Counted from the first letter of the stretch, positions 25,940-34,906 are shown. The stretch is 64,000 nucleotides of DNA from Treponema rectale (GCF_014202035.1 NZ_JACHFR010000001.1:930001-994000); one strand, 5' to 3'. Notes: generated by a model from the letters alone, not told the origin. Numbers and translations are program-made.

Positions 25940-27151
25940 CTACATTTGAGAAGCAACGTGTTCAATAGCCGGAAGAATCTCCGTTACACGAACACCGAAG
26001 TTTTCATCAATAACTACGACTTCACCTTTTGCAATAGGTTTATGGTTTACTAAAATATCTACCGGTTCACCGGCAAGTTTATCAAGCTCGATAATAGTTC
26101 CTTCACCCATACCAAGGATATTTTTGATGGTACGTTCAGTACGACCGAGTTCTACGGTCATTTCCATCTTAACATCCATGATCAGGCCGATATTTCCCTG
26201 CTCACTGGCCGTCATCGGCTGCATAAGATTCGGGAACTGAAGTGACTGTACGTTAGGAGGCGTCTGCATCATAGGCTGCTGCATACCCATCATCGGCTGC
26301 TGCATACCCATCATCGGCTGCTGCATACCCATCATCGGCTGCTGCATGCCCATCATAGGCTGCTGCATACCCATCATAGGCTGCTGCATGCCACCGCCTG
26401 TCATCATCATAGGAGAAACAGCAGCACCAGCTGCAGTACCGCCTGCAAACCCGCCTGTAAATGCAGGAGAAACTCCCATACCGCCGGCAGAAGCAGCTGG
26501 AGCTCCTCCACCAAGAGCACGGGCCATTCCTTCTGCTACAGAACCGCCGATTGCTTCCCAAAGAGTATAGTCCTGACCGTCCAGTTTAAGCTGGAAAGTA
26601 ACAAGGGCAAATTTATTCTGAGGCATGCGGACCATAGCCTTAGGCTGACTGACAGCTTCAGGAGGATTAGTTACAAGACCAGGAAGTTTTCCGCCTTTAG
26701 AAAGTTCAGTAATTTCAGAACCTGACATGGATGATATAACTTCTGAAAGTACAGAAAGTCCCATATCATCAAGAGCCGGATTATCTTCCTTATTTATAAG
26801 ACCTACAAGCTTAGTTGCAAGTTCATTTGACATTACAAAGAGGTGATCACCGATAAGTCCTGTGGAATAATCTGCCATTACGGCAATAAGTTCCTCAGGA
26901 AGACGTGACATAAATACATCACGGTCACTTACTTCAACTTCAGCAGAACTTACGACGGTATCTTTTTCCGTCATATTCTTAATTACTTCTGCAAATTTAT
27001 CTTTTGTTAAAGATACAAAATTCTGCAGTGTCGGAACATCAATATTTGCTTCCGGAACAATAGAAGAAGTACCGCCGGAAGTAAGTCCGCCCATGTCAAC
27101 GCCGGACAGCAATGCGTCAATTTCTTCCTGTGAAATAGAACCTTCACTCAT
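25940..27151 (-). CDS. fliY: Flagellar switch protein FliY (FliN with CheC-like middle domain)
   Basis: 403 residues. The N-terminus SISQEEIDALLSG is the EIDALL motif that binds CheY-P in FliM/FliY. Residues about 40-195 form a CheC-like domain, but the usual E-x2-N phosphatase signature reads LSEVISSMSG, so the catalytic Asn is replaced by Ser at this site. A Gly/Ala-rich linker carries six copies of MQQPMM(G) (residues about 255-296). The C-terminal about 90 residues are the SpoA/FliN domain (DVKMEMTVELGRTERTIKNILGMGEGTIIELDKLAGEPVDILVN). It builds the C-ring with FliM. The ATG overlaps the fliM stop by 4 bases. Confidence 0.94.
   Translation of the reverse strand: MSEGSISQEEIDALLSGVDMGGLTSGGTSSIVPEANIDVPTLQNFVSLTKDKFAEVIKNMTEKDTVVSSAEVEVSDRDVFMSRLPEELIAVMADYSTGLIGDHLFVMSNELATKLVGLINKEDNPALDDMGLSVLSEVISSMSGSEITELSKGGKLPGLVTNPPEAVSQPKAMVRMPQNKFALVTFQLKLDGQDYTLWEAIGGSVAEGMARALGGGAPAASAGGMGVSPAFTGGFAGGTAAGAAVSPMMMTGGGMQQPMMGMQQPMMGMQQPMMGMQQPMMGMQQPMMGMQQPMMQTPPNVQSLQFPNLMQPMTASEQGNIGLIMDVKMEMTVELGRTERTIKNILGMGEGTIIELDKLAGEPVDILVNHKPIAKGEVVVIDENFGVRVTEILPAIEHVASQM
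26267..26389 (-). repeat. Tandem 21-bp repeat inside fliY
   Basis: Six consecutive near-identical 21-base units encode MQQPMMG (the last without G). Units differ only at third positions (AGG/CGG and TAC/TGC variants read on the plus strand). Such a repeat can change copy number by slippage without breaking the frame. Confidence 0.9.
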
Positions 27152-28182
27152 ATAGTTTCTTCTCCTTCTGCACTAAGTTCTTCAAATTCTTCATCCTGAA
27201 TTTCTTCAATTTTGTTTATAATCTGAACTGCCATTTTTTTGCCTACAACACCAGGCTGACAGTAAAATTTCGGTTTTCCGCCTACACTTAATGTAAGAGG
27301 ATCTCCAACCTTAGCATTTTCAAGACGGATAACATCACCTGCCCTGAGGCCAAGAACATCCTTAATCGGAACATTAATACTGCCGATTTCTGCAACAATT
27401 TTCATTGAAACATCAGCAAGCTTTTCCTTAAGGGTGCTCAGATACTGAGTAGTTGATCCACGCCTTACCGAACTGAACCAGAAGCTGGATGAAAGCTTTG
27501 ATACAATCGGCTCAATGGTAATATAAGGAATACAGATATTCATCATACCTGCTTCCTCACCAATTTTAATTTCAAGAGTCACAAGAATGACCATTTCGTT
27601 AGGAGGAACAATCTGAGCAAACTGCGGATTAGTTTCAATCTGCTGAAGTCTTGGACGAAGGTCGATTACCTGTGTCCAGGATTCACGCATGTTTGCAAGA
27701 ATACGTACAATAATACCTTCCATTACAGACTGTTCAATATCAGTGAGGTCACGGTTTACTTTTCCGCCGGTATCACCTTTACCGCCAAAAAGACGGTCTA
27801 TCATAATGAATGTAATTTCCGGAGCAATCTCAAGAACAGCATTCCCCTTAAGAGGATCCATGTTTATAACTGCAAGAGTTGTAGGCGTCGGAATAGACCT
27901 GATGAATTCCTCATAAGTAAGCTGATCTACAGAAGCAACATGAACATGAACAAGGGAGCGCAGCTGTGCAGATAAACTTGTTGTCGTCAAACGGGCAAAA
28001 GATTCGTGCATATTTGAAACTGTACGAATCTGTTCCTTTGAGAATTTATCCGGACGACGGAAATCATAAATCTTAATTCTTCGGGTGTCACTGACCGGCT
28101 TAAATTCATCAGAATCACTTTCGCCTGAACTGATAGCCTGTAACAGCTGGTCAATTTCATCCTGTGAAAGAACCTCATTCAT
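27148..28182 (-). CDS. fliM: Flagellar motor switch protein FliM
   Basis: 344 residues. The N-terminal VLSQDEIDQLLQAI binds CheY-P. The middle domain includes RTVSNMHESFARLTTTSLSAQLRSLVHVHVASVDQLTYEEFIRSIPTPT and the GGKGD motif (RLFGGKGDTGG) that contacts FliG. The C-terminal SpoA domain ends around DVSMKIVAEIGSINVPIKDVLGLRAGDVIRLE. The gene overlaps both fliL and fliY by 4 bases. Confidence 0.97.
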   Translation of the reverse strand: MNEVLSQDEIDQLLQAISSGESDSDEFKPVSDTRRIKIYDFRRPDKFSKEQIRTVSNMHESFARLTTTSLSAQLRSLVHVHVASVDQLTYEEFIRSIPTPTTLAVINMDPLKGNAVLEIAPEITFIMIDRLFGGKGDTGGKVNRDLTDIEQSVMEGIIVRILANMRESWTQVIDLRPRLQQIETNPQFAQIVPPNEMVILVTLEIKIGEEAGMMNICIPYITIEPIVSKLSSSFWFSSVRRGSTTQYLSTLKEKLADVSMKIVAEIGSINVPIKDVLGLRAGDVIRLENAKVGDPLTLSVGGKPKFYCQPGVVGKKMAVQIINKIEEIQDEEFEELSAEGEETI

Positions 28183-28727
28183 TGCTGAATCACATCCTTC
28201 TGAGTAAATTTAACATCCCTGATAGTAGAACTTGTCAGGATATCCTCATTTATCTGATCCTTTATCTGCTGCTTGATAACATCTTCATTAGTTGCCTTAA
28301 GGTCATCAACAGTACACTCAGCAAAGAAACGCCTGAGGAAGTCAATAAGCTCAACCTGCCTTGCAGTAATTTCTGATGCTGCACGCTTATCATCTTTTTT
28401 ATATCCGATGGCAACCGTTACAGTTACACTGGCAGGGACAAGATCACTTGTCTGTGTCCTGATCTGTTCAATAGAACGATACCAGTCAAGTTCTTCCCTG
28501 GTTGTCTTATATTCCTCTGAGATAGGAATATTTTTTGCAGAACCGGAAGGACTCATGATTTTAAAAACCACAACTGCTATTGTTACAACAAGAATAACCG
28601 CTGCAACGCCAATAAGAATCCACTTAAGCAATCCGGAAAAAAGACCGCCGACGCCGCCTTTCTTAGATGATGTATCACCACCAAGATCTCCGCCGCCTAA
28701 GTCGTCTGCTGCGCCTTCATCTGCCAT
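28179..28727 (-). CDS. fliL: Flagellar basal-body-associated protein FliL
   Basis: 182 residues. A Gly/Asp-rich cytoplasmic N-terminus, one membrane helix (about 34-56, ILIGVAAVILVVTIAVVVFKI) and a periplasmic domain ending DILTSSTIRDVKFTQKDVIQQ. FliL associates with the stator and supports torque. GGAGGAAAG precedes the ATG. A 116-base gap upstream contains a sigma-28-type promoter. Confidence 0.92.
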   Translation of the reverse strand: MADEGAADDLGGGDLGGDTSSKKGGVGGLFSGLLKWILIGVAAVILVVTIAVVVFKIMSPSGSAKNIPISEEYKTTREELDWYRSIEQIRTQTSDLVPASVTVTVAIGYKKDDKRAASEITARQVELIDFLRRFFAECTVDDLKATNEDVIKQQIKDQINEDILTSSTIRDVKFTQKDVIQQ

Positions 28728-28790
28728 ATCTTTCCTCCAAAACTCATAAACGGGACCATCTGAAAAATTCAGAAATATCCCTATACCTTT

Positions 28791-28817
28791 TTATCGGTTA
28801 TATTTTTTAATTTTTTA
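28791..28817 (-). promoter_or_regulatory. Sigma-28-type promoter before fliL
   Basis: On the minus strand TAAAAAAT (28817-28810), 11 bases, then ACCGATAA (28798-28791). The enterobacterial consensus is TAAAGTTT-N11-GCCGATAA, so the -10 matches 7 of 8 and the spacing is exact. The -35 matches 5 of 8 in an AT-rich background. Confidence 0.6.
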
Positions 28818-28843
28818 ACAATTTAATTCTCGATGAACAGAAT

Positions 28844-29566
28844 CTAAAAATGTCCGTCATCAAGTACTATAACATCCACCCGTCTGTTATAAGCACGGCC
28901 TTCTTCCGTGTTATTGGAAACTTTAGGCCGGGTATCCGCATATCCTGCTATAGAAAACATCTTTTCATCTACACCAAAATCAGTCAGATAATGCAGGACA
29001 TTTGCAGCTCTGGCCGCAGACAGCTCCCAGTTACTTGGATATGCACCGCCAGAAGGAACCGGAGTATTATCTGTATGTCCTTCAATTCTCCATCTTCTGC
29101 CCTTTACCTCTTCAGCCCTGAAAAAAACAGAAATATTCCTGAGGGTATCCCGAGCCTGTTCCATATCAAGTTCAGCACTTCCCTGCCTGAAAAAAGCATC
29201 CGAAGCAAGAGAAATAACTATTCCCCGTTCATCACTTGTAATCGTAACTTTATTGGATTTTGTCTGGGGAGTAAAACTCGAAACAGCCTTTTTGTAAGCC
29301 ACACCGAGCGCCTTTCCCTTTTCCATGGAAGGAAGTGCACTTACAACATTACCCATGTCAGCAAGACTGCCGGGACTTAAAGAGATTCCTCCGCCTGTAT
29401 TATTATTAGAGATAGATGCCTGAAGGGCTGCCATCTGAATTGCGTCTGATTCTTCAGGGTTATAAAGCATTACGAAGAAGCAGAGCATGAGAGTAATCAT
29501 ATCACCGTAAGTTCCCTGCCACGCGGTTGACGGTTTTGCAGGTTCTTTTTTTTCTTTTTTACTCAT
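28844..29566 (-). CDS. motB: Flagellar stator protein MotB
   Basis: 240 residues. A basic N-terminus precedes the single membrane helix with the proton- or ion-carrying D22 (TYGDMITLMLCFFVML). The C-terminal OmpA-like peptidoglycan-binding domain includes VISLASDAFFRQGSAELD, IEGHTDNTPVPSGGAYPSNWELSAARA and YNRRVDVIV. It starts 3 bases after motA. Confidence 0.96.
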   Translation of the reverse strand: MSKKEKKEPAKPSTAWQGTYGDMITLMLCFFVMLYNPEESDAIQMAALQASISNNNTGGGISLSPGSLADMGNVVSALPSMEKGKALGVAYKKAVSSFTPQTKSNKVTITSDERGIVISLASDAFFRQGSAELDMEQARDTLRNISVFFRAEEVKGRRWRIEGHTDNTPVPSGGAYPSNWELSAARAANVLHYLTDFGVDEKMFSIAGYADTRPKVSNNTEEGRAYNRRVDVIVLDDGHF

Positions 29567-29569
29567 TCA

Positions 29570-30352
29570 TCAATCCTTAAGGACATCTGCTTCAATAGCC
29601 TTTCTTGTTTTTGGATCAAGATAAGTAAGAAGTTTCTGAGCAAGAATACGAGGGTTATCACCAGTCTGAATGGAAAGAATTCCTTCAAGAACCATTTCCT
29701 TTGCATTCATTTCCCGTGTGTTCTGAGCAACAAGTTTTGTACCCATAGGACCAAAAAGCCAGTTAGCAAGCATGGAACCATAAAGTGTGGTAATAAGAGC
29801 AACGGCCATGTTAGGACCAAGGGAACTTTTATCTTCAAGGTTCTGCAACATACCGATAAGACCAATAACTGTACCCATCATTCCCCAACCAGGAGCATAA
29901 CCGGCCCACTGAGCCATAACACCTGCCCATTCCATATGACGGGCCTCAGCCTGTGCCATTTCGTTTTCAAGAATCGCACGGATTGCAGAAGCATCACTTC
30001 CGTCGACCATAAGGCGGAGACCTTCCTTCAAAAAATTATCATCAATATCGTCAAGACCTTCTTCCAGCGCAAGAATACCTTCACGACGGGCTTTTTCTGC
30101 AAGATTAACCATATTCTGAACGGCAGTTTTTTCTCCGAAATCAAAAGTCTTAAAACAGCGGCTCAGGATACCCCAGATTCCGACAGCAAGATTCATAGGA
30201 GATGAAACGAAAAGTGCCATGTAAGAACCGCCTACAGTAATGATGACAGACGGAATATCAACGATGTTCATAACGGAAGAACCACCGGAAATAACACCGA
30301 GCATAACCATGGCTACGCCACCGATAAAGCCTATAATAGAAGCTATATCCAT
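29570..30352 (-). CDS. motA: Flagellar stator protein MotA
   Basis: 260 residues with four membrane segments and a large cytoplasmic loop. Family segments are FVSSPMNLAVGIWGIL, EEGLDDIDDNFLKEGLRLMVDG and the conserved proline region QWAGYAPGWGMMGTVIGLIGML. It forms the stator with MotB and pushes on FliG. It lies 44 bases after flbD. Confidence 0.96.
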   Translation of the reverse strand: MDIASIIGFIGGVAMVMLGVISGGSSVMNIVDIPSVIITVGGSYMALFVSSPMNLAVGIWGILSRCFKTFDFGEKTAVQNMVNLAEKARREGILALEEGLDDIDDNFLKEGLRLMVDGSDASAIRAILENEMAQAEARHMEWAGVMAQWAGYAPGWGMMGTVIGLIGMLQNLEDKSSLGPNMAVALITTLYGSMLANWLFGPMGTKLVAQNTREMNAKEMVLEGILSIQTGDNPRILAQKLLTYLDPKTRKAIEADVLKD

Positions 30353-30396
30353 ATTATAAAAATCCTCCCAAATTTTTACTTAAGACTCGTACTTTT

Positions 30397-30594
30397 CTAT
30401 AATTCCTGACTGTAATTACCTATACGCTTTCTGTATTCCACTATACGATCAACTATCTGATCCGGAGTTTCTGAAACAACGACAGTCTTTCCAGAAAGCA
30501 GCGTCAGGGTCAAATCCGGCTTCAGTTCCATGCATTCAATCTGATGAGGATTTATCCAGTATTTTTTTCCATTCAGACGCGTAACTTCAATCAT
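30397..30594 (-). CDS. flbD: FlbD-family small flagellar protein
   Basis: 65 residues from the ATG at 30594 (MIEVTRLNGKKYWINPHQIECMELKPDLTLTLLSGKTVVVSET). This is the small FlbD family found at the head of flagellar gene runs in Gram-positive bacteria and spirochaetes; it is unrelated to the Caulobacter regulator FlbD. A GTG three codons upstream is possible but is not the family start. It is the first gene of the motility operon in this window. Confidence 0.88.
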   Translation of the reverse strand: MIEVTRLNGKKYWINPHQIECMELKPDLTLTLLSGKTVVVSETPDQIVDRIVEYRKRIGNYSQEL

Positions 30595-30608
30595 ATATAT
30601 CACTTTTA

Positions 30609-30637
30609 ATAATGGCCGTAATTCTTTCAGCCGTCAA
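30609..30637 (-). promoter_or_regulatory. Housekeeping-type promoter of the motility operon
   Basis: On the minus strand TTGACG (30637-30632), 17 bases, CATTAT (30614-30609), then 12-14 bases to the flbD ATG. No sigma-28 motif was seen here, so the operon head appears to be under the main sigma factor. Confidence 0.6.
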
Positions 30638-30702
30638 GTATTAAATCAAAATTCCTGTAAAAAATCTACACCAAATTTATCAGTGAAAATAACAGTTTTT
30701 TT

Positions 30703-30731
30703 TTGTTTTTTGTAAATCACGGCACTATCAT
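30703..30731 (+). promoter_or_regulatory. Promoter of the response regulator gene, predicted leaderless start
   Basis: TTGTTT (30703-30708), 17 bases, TATCAT (30726-30731), then 6 bases to the ATG at 30738, with no ribosome-binding site. It sits back to back with the motility promoter. Confidence 0.65.
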
Positions 30732-30737
30732 AAAAGT

Positions 30738-31427
30738 ATGAAAAACCAAATATTAGTTATTGAAGACGTTCTCGAAATGTCGGAATTAATCTGTCTCTAT
30801 ATGAAAAATGCAGGTTTTGACACAAAAAGCTGCGAAACAGCCGAAGATGCCATAAAACTCATGTCAGACGGCTTCAAGCCGGATCTCGTGCTGCTGGACT
30901 TAAACCTTCCGGGTATGAGCGGACTTGAATTCCTGAGATATTTCAGGCAGTACCATAAAACTACCATTCCAGTAATAATCGTAAGTGCCAGAGATGCAGA
31001 CGAAGACATAATCACAGCCCTCGGATACGGTGCGGATGAGTTCGTTACAAAACCGTTCAGCCCAAAAGTTCTTGCGGCAAGGGTAAAATCAAAGCTGGAC
31101 AGACTTTCGGTGACAGAAGCTTCCGTCGAAGAAACAATAACCTTCGGTCCCTACACCCTCTACTGCAACAGCTGCCTCCTGAAAAAAGACAACGTAAAGA
31201 TCCCCCTTTCTACAAAAGAATACGAAGTACTGGAATATCTCGTAAAAAATGACGGACGCCCCCTTAATCCAGAATCAATCTACAACCACGTCTGGAAGAA
31301 TTCTTACGGCGACCTGACAGCAGTAGCCGTATACATTCAGAGACTGAGAAAAAAAATCGAAGAAGATCCGGCAAATCCAAAATATATAAACACAATGTTC
31401 GGAATGGGCTACAGGTTTGACAGATGA
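30738..31427 (+). CDS. OmpR/PhoB-family response regulator
   Basis: 229 residues. The receiver domain has the acidic pair E9-D10, phosphoacceptor D54 in LVLLDLNLPGMSG and the conserved Lys in FVTKPFSPK. The C-terminal winged-helix DNA-binding domain contains PLSTKEYEVLEYLVKNDGRPL, YIQRLRKKIEEDP and the final GMGYRFDR. It overlaps the kinase gene by 4 bases, so the two form one two-component system. Targets cannot be told. It is divergent from the motility operon with only about 140 bases between starts. Confidence 0.95.
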   Translation: MKNQILVIEDVLEMSELICLYMKNAGFDTKSCETAEDAIKLMSDGFKPDLVLLDLNLPGMSGLEFLRYFRQYHKTTIPVIIVSARDADEDIITALGYGADEFVTKPFSPKVLAARVKSKLDRLSVTEASVEETITFGPYTLYCNSCLLKKDNVKIPLSTKEYEVLEYLVKNDGRPLNPESIYNHVWKNSYGDLTAVAVYIQRLRKKIEEDPANPKYINTMFGMGYRFDR

Positions 31428-32821
31428 AAATTAAGAAGCAGCTGCAGATTCTGATCCTGATAATTGTAATAATTCCTCTTACTGCAGTAATCTCCCTGCC
31501 GGTCTACCATTACCTGAATTCACCGGAACGCTATCTCATGCAGGGATACAAAGAAGTACGCCGCCTTGGAAACATCAGCATGAGCGACAACGAATGGCAG
31601 GAAATAAAGGACGCAATCAAGCATGTGCCCCCGGGAATACAGCTCCTCATCTATTATGACAATACGGTCATAACTTCCAGCATCCCTCAGATTAAGTCAG
31701 GACAGACAATTACAACAGAAGAACTGTTCGATTTCATACACAGTACAAGCGGGGAATATGACTATCAGATTCACGAAGGCCGTTCGGGTTCAGGAATTTC
31801 GGGTAAAAAAGGATTCAGAAACATACTCATCATAAGCAGGGCTTCCATCCATAAAAATAAGCAGAAGCGCACGGCAAAATTTATACTTCCTGCCATAACA
31901 TTCCTGATTCTCTTTGAGACAGGTGCAATAATAGCAATATGGAAAGTATCACGGTCAATCGCCTCATCCATCTCATACGTAGAGGAACATACACGTAAAA
32001 TTGCAGACGGAAACCTTGATGCAAGGCTCGATGAAAACCGTCTGAAGAAAACCAATTCAAATGAAATAACTTCACTCATAAAAAGCCTTGAAAAAATGCG
32101 TTCTTCACTGAAAGAAGACGAAGAAAGGCGCGTAAAATTCATTATGGGAATAAGCCACGACCTCAGAACTCCTGTTGCACTCATAAAAGGCTATACGGAA
32201 GCAATTACTGACGGCGTTGCAGGAGAAATGGATTCAGAATCCGTAAAAAACTCTCTCAAAATCATCCACGATAAAAGCGAAGTTCTTGAAGACATGATCA
32301 ATGACCTTATTGATTATGTAAAACTGAACAATACTGAATGGGCAAGAAACCTTGTCGTAACGCCGTTAAAACCCGTAATTACCGACATACTGTCATCCTG
32401 CTGCTCAACGGCAGAACTTTACAACAGAAAAATCACCTCACTCATACAGGTGGATGAACAGACAAAAATTCCTATGGACAAAACACTTTTCGAAAGGGCA
32501 ATTCAAAACATATTCGGAAATGCAGTCCGCTATACAAAGGACGGAGATTCCATAGAACTGAAGGCAGAACAGAAAGACTGCTGCATTGAAGTTTCCATAA
32601 AAGACTCTGGATGCGGAATTGAAGAAAAAGATCTGGAACACATATTCGATCTTTTTTACCGGGGAACATCATCCAGACGGGAAGCAGGATACGGCATAGG
32701 CCTTTCAGTCGTAAAAACAATAATCGACTCAATGAACTGGAACATAAGCGTATCTTCAAAAATAAAAGAAGGAACCTGTTTTACTATAAGCATTCCCCTT
32801 AACGGGAACAGAATTTCATGA
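31424..32821 (+). CDS. Membrane sensor histidine kinase
   Basis: 465 residues. TM1 is about 7-29, an extracytoplasmic sensor of about 120 residues follows, TM2 is about 153-173, then a HAMP segment. The H-box has the phosphorylated H245 (IMGISHDLRTPVALIKGYTEAI). The ATPase domain has the N-box RAIQNIFGNAVRYT, the G1 box DSGCGIEEKDLEHIFDLFYRG and the G2 box GYGIGLSVV. Partner of the response regulator just upstream. The last 23 bases overlap the 3' end of miaA on the other strand. Confidence 0.96.
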   Translation: MKIKKQLQILILIIVIIPLTAVISLPVYHYLNSPERYLMQGYKEVRRLGNISMSDNEWQEIKDAIKHVPPGIQLLIYYDNTVITSSIPQIKSGQTITTEELFDFIHSTSGEYDYQIHEGRSGSGISGKKGFRNILIISRASIHKNKQKRTAKFILPAITFLILFETGAIIAIWKVSRSIASSISYVEEHTRKIADGNLDARLDENRLKKTNSNEITSLIKSLEKMRSSLKEDEERRVKFIMGISHDLRTPVALIKGYTEAITDGVAGEMDSESVKNSLKIIHDKSEVLEDMINDLIDYVKLNNTEWARNLVVTPLKPVITDILSSCCSTAELYNRKITSLIQVDEQTKIPMDKTLFERAIQNIFGNAVRYTKDGDSIELKAEQKDCCIEVSIKDSGCGIEEKDLEHIFDLFYRGTSSRREAGYGIGLSVVKTIIDSMNWNISVSSKIKEGTCFTISIPLNGNRIS

Positions 32822-33722
32822 TAAGGCTTTCTATTTTTTTCATGTCATCCGCATCAACAATAACGGCACCGGGAATTCCTTTCATGTAAGTATACTGTTT
32901 TTTTGCATAATGCCTGCTGTCAAGTTTTATTCTTTCCTTAATCTGAGGCAAAGTCATGCCATCCAGGAAAAACTCACTGTACCCTATGGCCTTCATCGCA
33001 GGAGTGTCTTTTGTACAGCCGTTTTTTACCAGAGCGGCAACCTCCTGTTCAAGCCCGTCTTCAAACATTTTATCAACCCTTAAATCAATACGGCGGTACA
33101 GATCTTCCCTTGCACGGTTAAGGACAAGTACAAGAAACTCATAGTCCGGCCTTAAGTTTTCAGGCATTTTATAAGAACTAAGAGGCATTCCGGAAGTATG
33201 ATAAACCTCCAGTGCCCTGCAAACCCTGGAACTGTCATTTGGATTTATTTTTGCAGCATAAACGGGATCTACGGCACACAGTTCTTCGTACAATACCCGG
33301 CCCCCCTCCGCAGCAAGCCTGTCCTTTATGAACTGGCGCACTTGAGGACTGCATACAGGAGCAGATGTAAGCCCCATAAGAAAATTCCTTATATAAAAGC
33401 CGCTTCCACCAACAACAACGGGAAACTTATTTCTTGAGAGAATTTCACGGCAGGCAGCATCAGCAAGATCAAAAAAATCACCTGCTCCAAACTGAACTGA
33501 AGGAGAAACAATGTCTATAAGATGATGGGGAAGCAGCTCCATTTCTTCAGGAGAAGGTTTTGCAGTTCCTATATTGAGACCCCTGTAAACAGTCTGTGAA
33601 TCTGCACTTACAACTTCTCCCATGCCTTTAAAACAAGAAAGGCTGCCCTTACCGAAAATATTCTCGGCCAAAGCAGTCTTTCCGCATGCTGTCGGTGCAA
33701 AAATTACTATAACGCGTTTCAT
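32799..33722 (-). CDS. miaA: tRNA dimethylallyltransferase
   Basis: 307 residues. MiaA adds a dimethylallyl group to A37 of tRNAs that read U-starting codons, using the isoprenoid made by the MEP pathway. The P-loop is APTACGKTALAENIFG. The substrate signature is EVVSADSQTVYRGLNIGTAKPSPEE, with ELLPHHLIDIVSP and later VVGGSGFYIRNFLMGL. The C-terminus DSRHYAKKQYTYMKGIPG is typical. It lies 9 bases after rpoZ and is probably transcribed with it. Confidence 0.96.
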   Translation of the reverse strand: MKRVIVIFAPTACGKTALAENIFGKGSLSCFKGMGEVVSADSQTVYRGLNIGTAKPSPEEMELLPHHLIDIVSPSVQFGAGDFFDLADAACREILSRNKFPVVVGGSGFYIRNFLMGLTSAPVCSPQVRQFIKDRLAAEGGRVLYEELCAVDPVYAAKINPNDSSRVCRALEVYHTSGMPLSSYKMPENLRPDYEFLVLVLNRAREDLYRRIDLRVDKMFEDGLEQEVAALVKNGCTKDTPAMKAIGYSEFFLDGMTLPQIKERIKLDSRHYAKKQYTYMKGIPGAVIVDADDMKKIESLIMKFCSR

Positions 33723-33731
33723 CAGAAGACT

Positions 33732-33932
33732 TTAGCGTTTCGATTCCTCGATTGAATAATGTACATCACCTGAAAAGAGCTGTTTTGCAGCAAGGCTTAC
33801 AACCTTTCCGTCATTTTCTTCAAGGAGAGGATCCTTTGTCATGGCAAGCTGATAGGCGCGGCGACTTGCAGCAACCGTTATTTCATACATTCCTTCTTTA
33901 AACTCAACCATACTTTCAAGTGGAAAAATCAT
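33732..33932 (-). CDS. rpoZ: RNA polymerase omega subunit
   Basis: 66 residues. EITVAASRRAYQLAMTKDPLL and GKVVSLAAKQLFSGDVHYSIE match the omega fold (helix pair that clamps the beta-prime C-terminus). AAGGAAG is 7 bases before the ATG. The gene is short but its promoter and start signals are clear. Confidence 0.88.
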   Translation of the reverse strand: MIFPLESMVEFKEGMYEITVAASRRAYQLAMTKDPLLEENDGKVVSLAAKQLFSGDVHYSIEESKR

Positions 33933-33963
33933 AGCTACTTCCTTCTTTTAAAATTGTAGCAAA

Positions 33964-33992
33964 ATTATAACTCATCTCTTTTCCTTTGTCTA
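33964..33992 (-). promoter_or_regulatory. Promoter of rpoZ-miaA
   Basis: On the minus strand TAGACA (33992-33987), 17 bases, TATAAT (33969-33964). The predicted leader of about 25-30 bases carries a ribosome-binding site, in contrast to the leaderless genes in the window. Confidence 0.75.
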
Positions 33993-34096
33993 TTATTATT
34001 TACGGTTTCATAATTCTAAAAAAAAAATAAATAAATTTGCCTCACTGAGAAGGGATTTTTAAACACATCATTTAAAAAAAGGAGTATATTAATGCT

Positions 34097-34876
34097 ATGG
34101 GTGAAAGAAACAAATGTACTCAGGCGGTCATACTTACCGTACGGGAGCAGGGAGAAAACAACCGGAACGTCTGTGCAGTTTCACCGGATCTGGGAATTTT
34201 CAACGCACTGCTATACGGAGGTCCGAAAAATAAGCTGAGATCTCTGGTGCAGCCCTTCAACTCCGGAAACATATGGCTGTATGAAGATGAATCCAGACAT
34301 TCAAAAAAAATAACGGACTTTGACTCAAAAGAATTTCATCCTTCCTTCAGAGACGATATATATAAAATCTATGCGGCAAATCTTGCAGGTGAACTTATAC
34401 TCAAAACAAAATGCGCCGGGGAAAATCAGAAAGCCTTTGTACTTCTCAATGCATTTCTCAATGGAATTGATTTAAGTTCTGAAGAAGAAGCAAGGCTTGG
34501 AACATTAAGGTTTCTCTGGAGATATCTGGCTTTACTGGGAGTGCAGCCGGATGTACACCAGTGTTCCGAATGCGGCAAAAACATTCTTGAGCCCCACAGC
34601 CGGTCTTTCTATTCTGAATATTCATCAGGATTCATATGCGAAGACTGCTGGCAGACTTACAGAGAATCCCTGGCACTCAGATCTGAACTCATTGAAACAG
34701 ATGGAGAAGCCCTTGCATATCTTATGGCCGTCAATGAATGTTCTCCGGGAACAGTCAGGAGAATGAAAGTCAGCGCTTCTTCTGCATACAAGATGAAACG
34801 GGCTGTCTTCCACATACTTGAAAACTCTGTGGGAACACTACTGAATACCCTAAAATCAGGAGAGGGTATCCTCTGA
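34097..34876 (+). CDS. recO: DNA repair protein RecO
   Basis: 259 residues. An N-terminal OB-fold (QAVILTVREQGENNRNVCAVSPDLGIFNALLYGGPKNK) is followed by a helical domain with a zinc site formed by C156, C159, C181 and C184. RecO works with RecF/RecR to load RecA at gaps. GGAG is 12 bases before the ATG, longer than usual. A TATATT hexamer ends 6 bases before the ATG but no matching -35 was found, so the start mode is uncertain. RecJ follows with 30 bases between. Confidence 0.9.
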   Translation: MGERNKCTQAVILTVREQGENNRNVCAVSPDLGIFNALLYGGPKNKLRSLVQPFNSGNIWLYEDESRHSKKITDFDSKEFHPSFRDDIYKIYAANLAGELILKTKCAGENQKAFVLLNAFLNGIDLSSEEEARLGTLRFLWRYLALLGVQPDVHQCSECGKNILEPHSRSFYSEYSSGFICEDCWQTYRESLALRSELIETDGEALAYLMAVNECSPGTVRRMKVSASSAYKMKRAVFHILENSVGTLLNTLKSGEGIL

Positions 34877-34906
34877 AAAATAAAAAATAATATTTAAGGA
34901 AAATAT

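Noticed and set aside
26267-26389. Possible CRISPR array
   Set aside because: The units are contiguous 21-bp copies without spacers and keep the fliY reading frame, so this is a coding tandem repeat.
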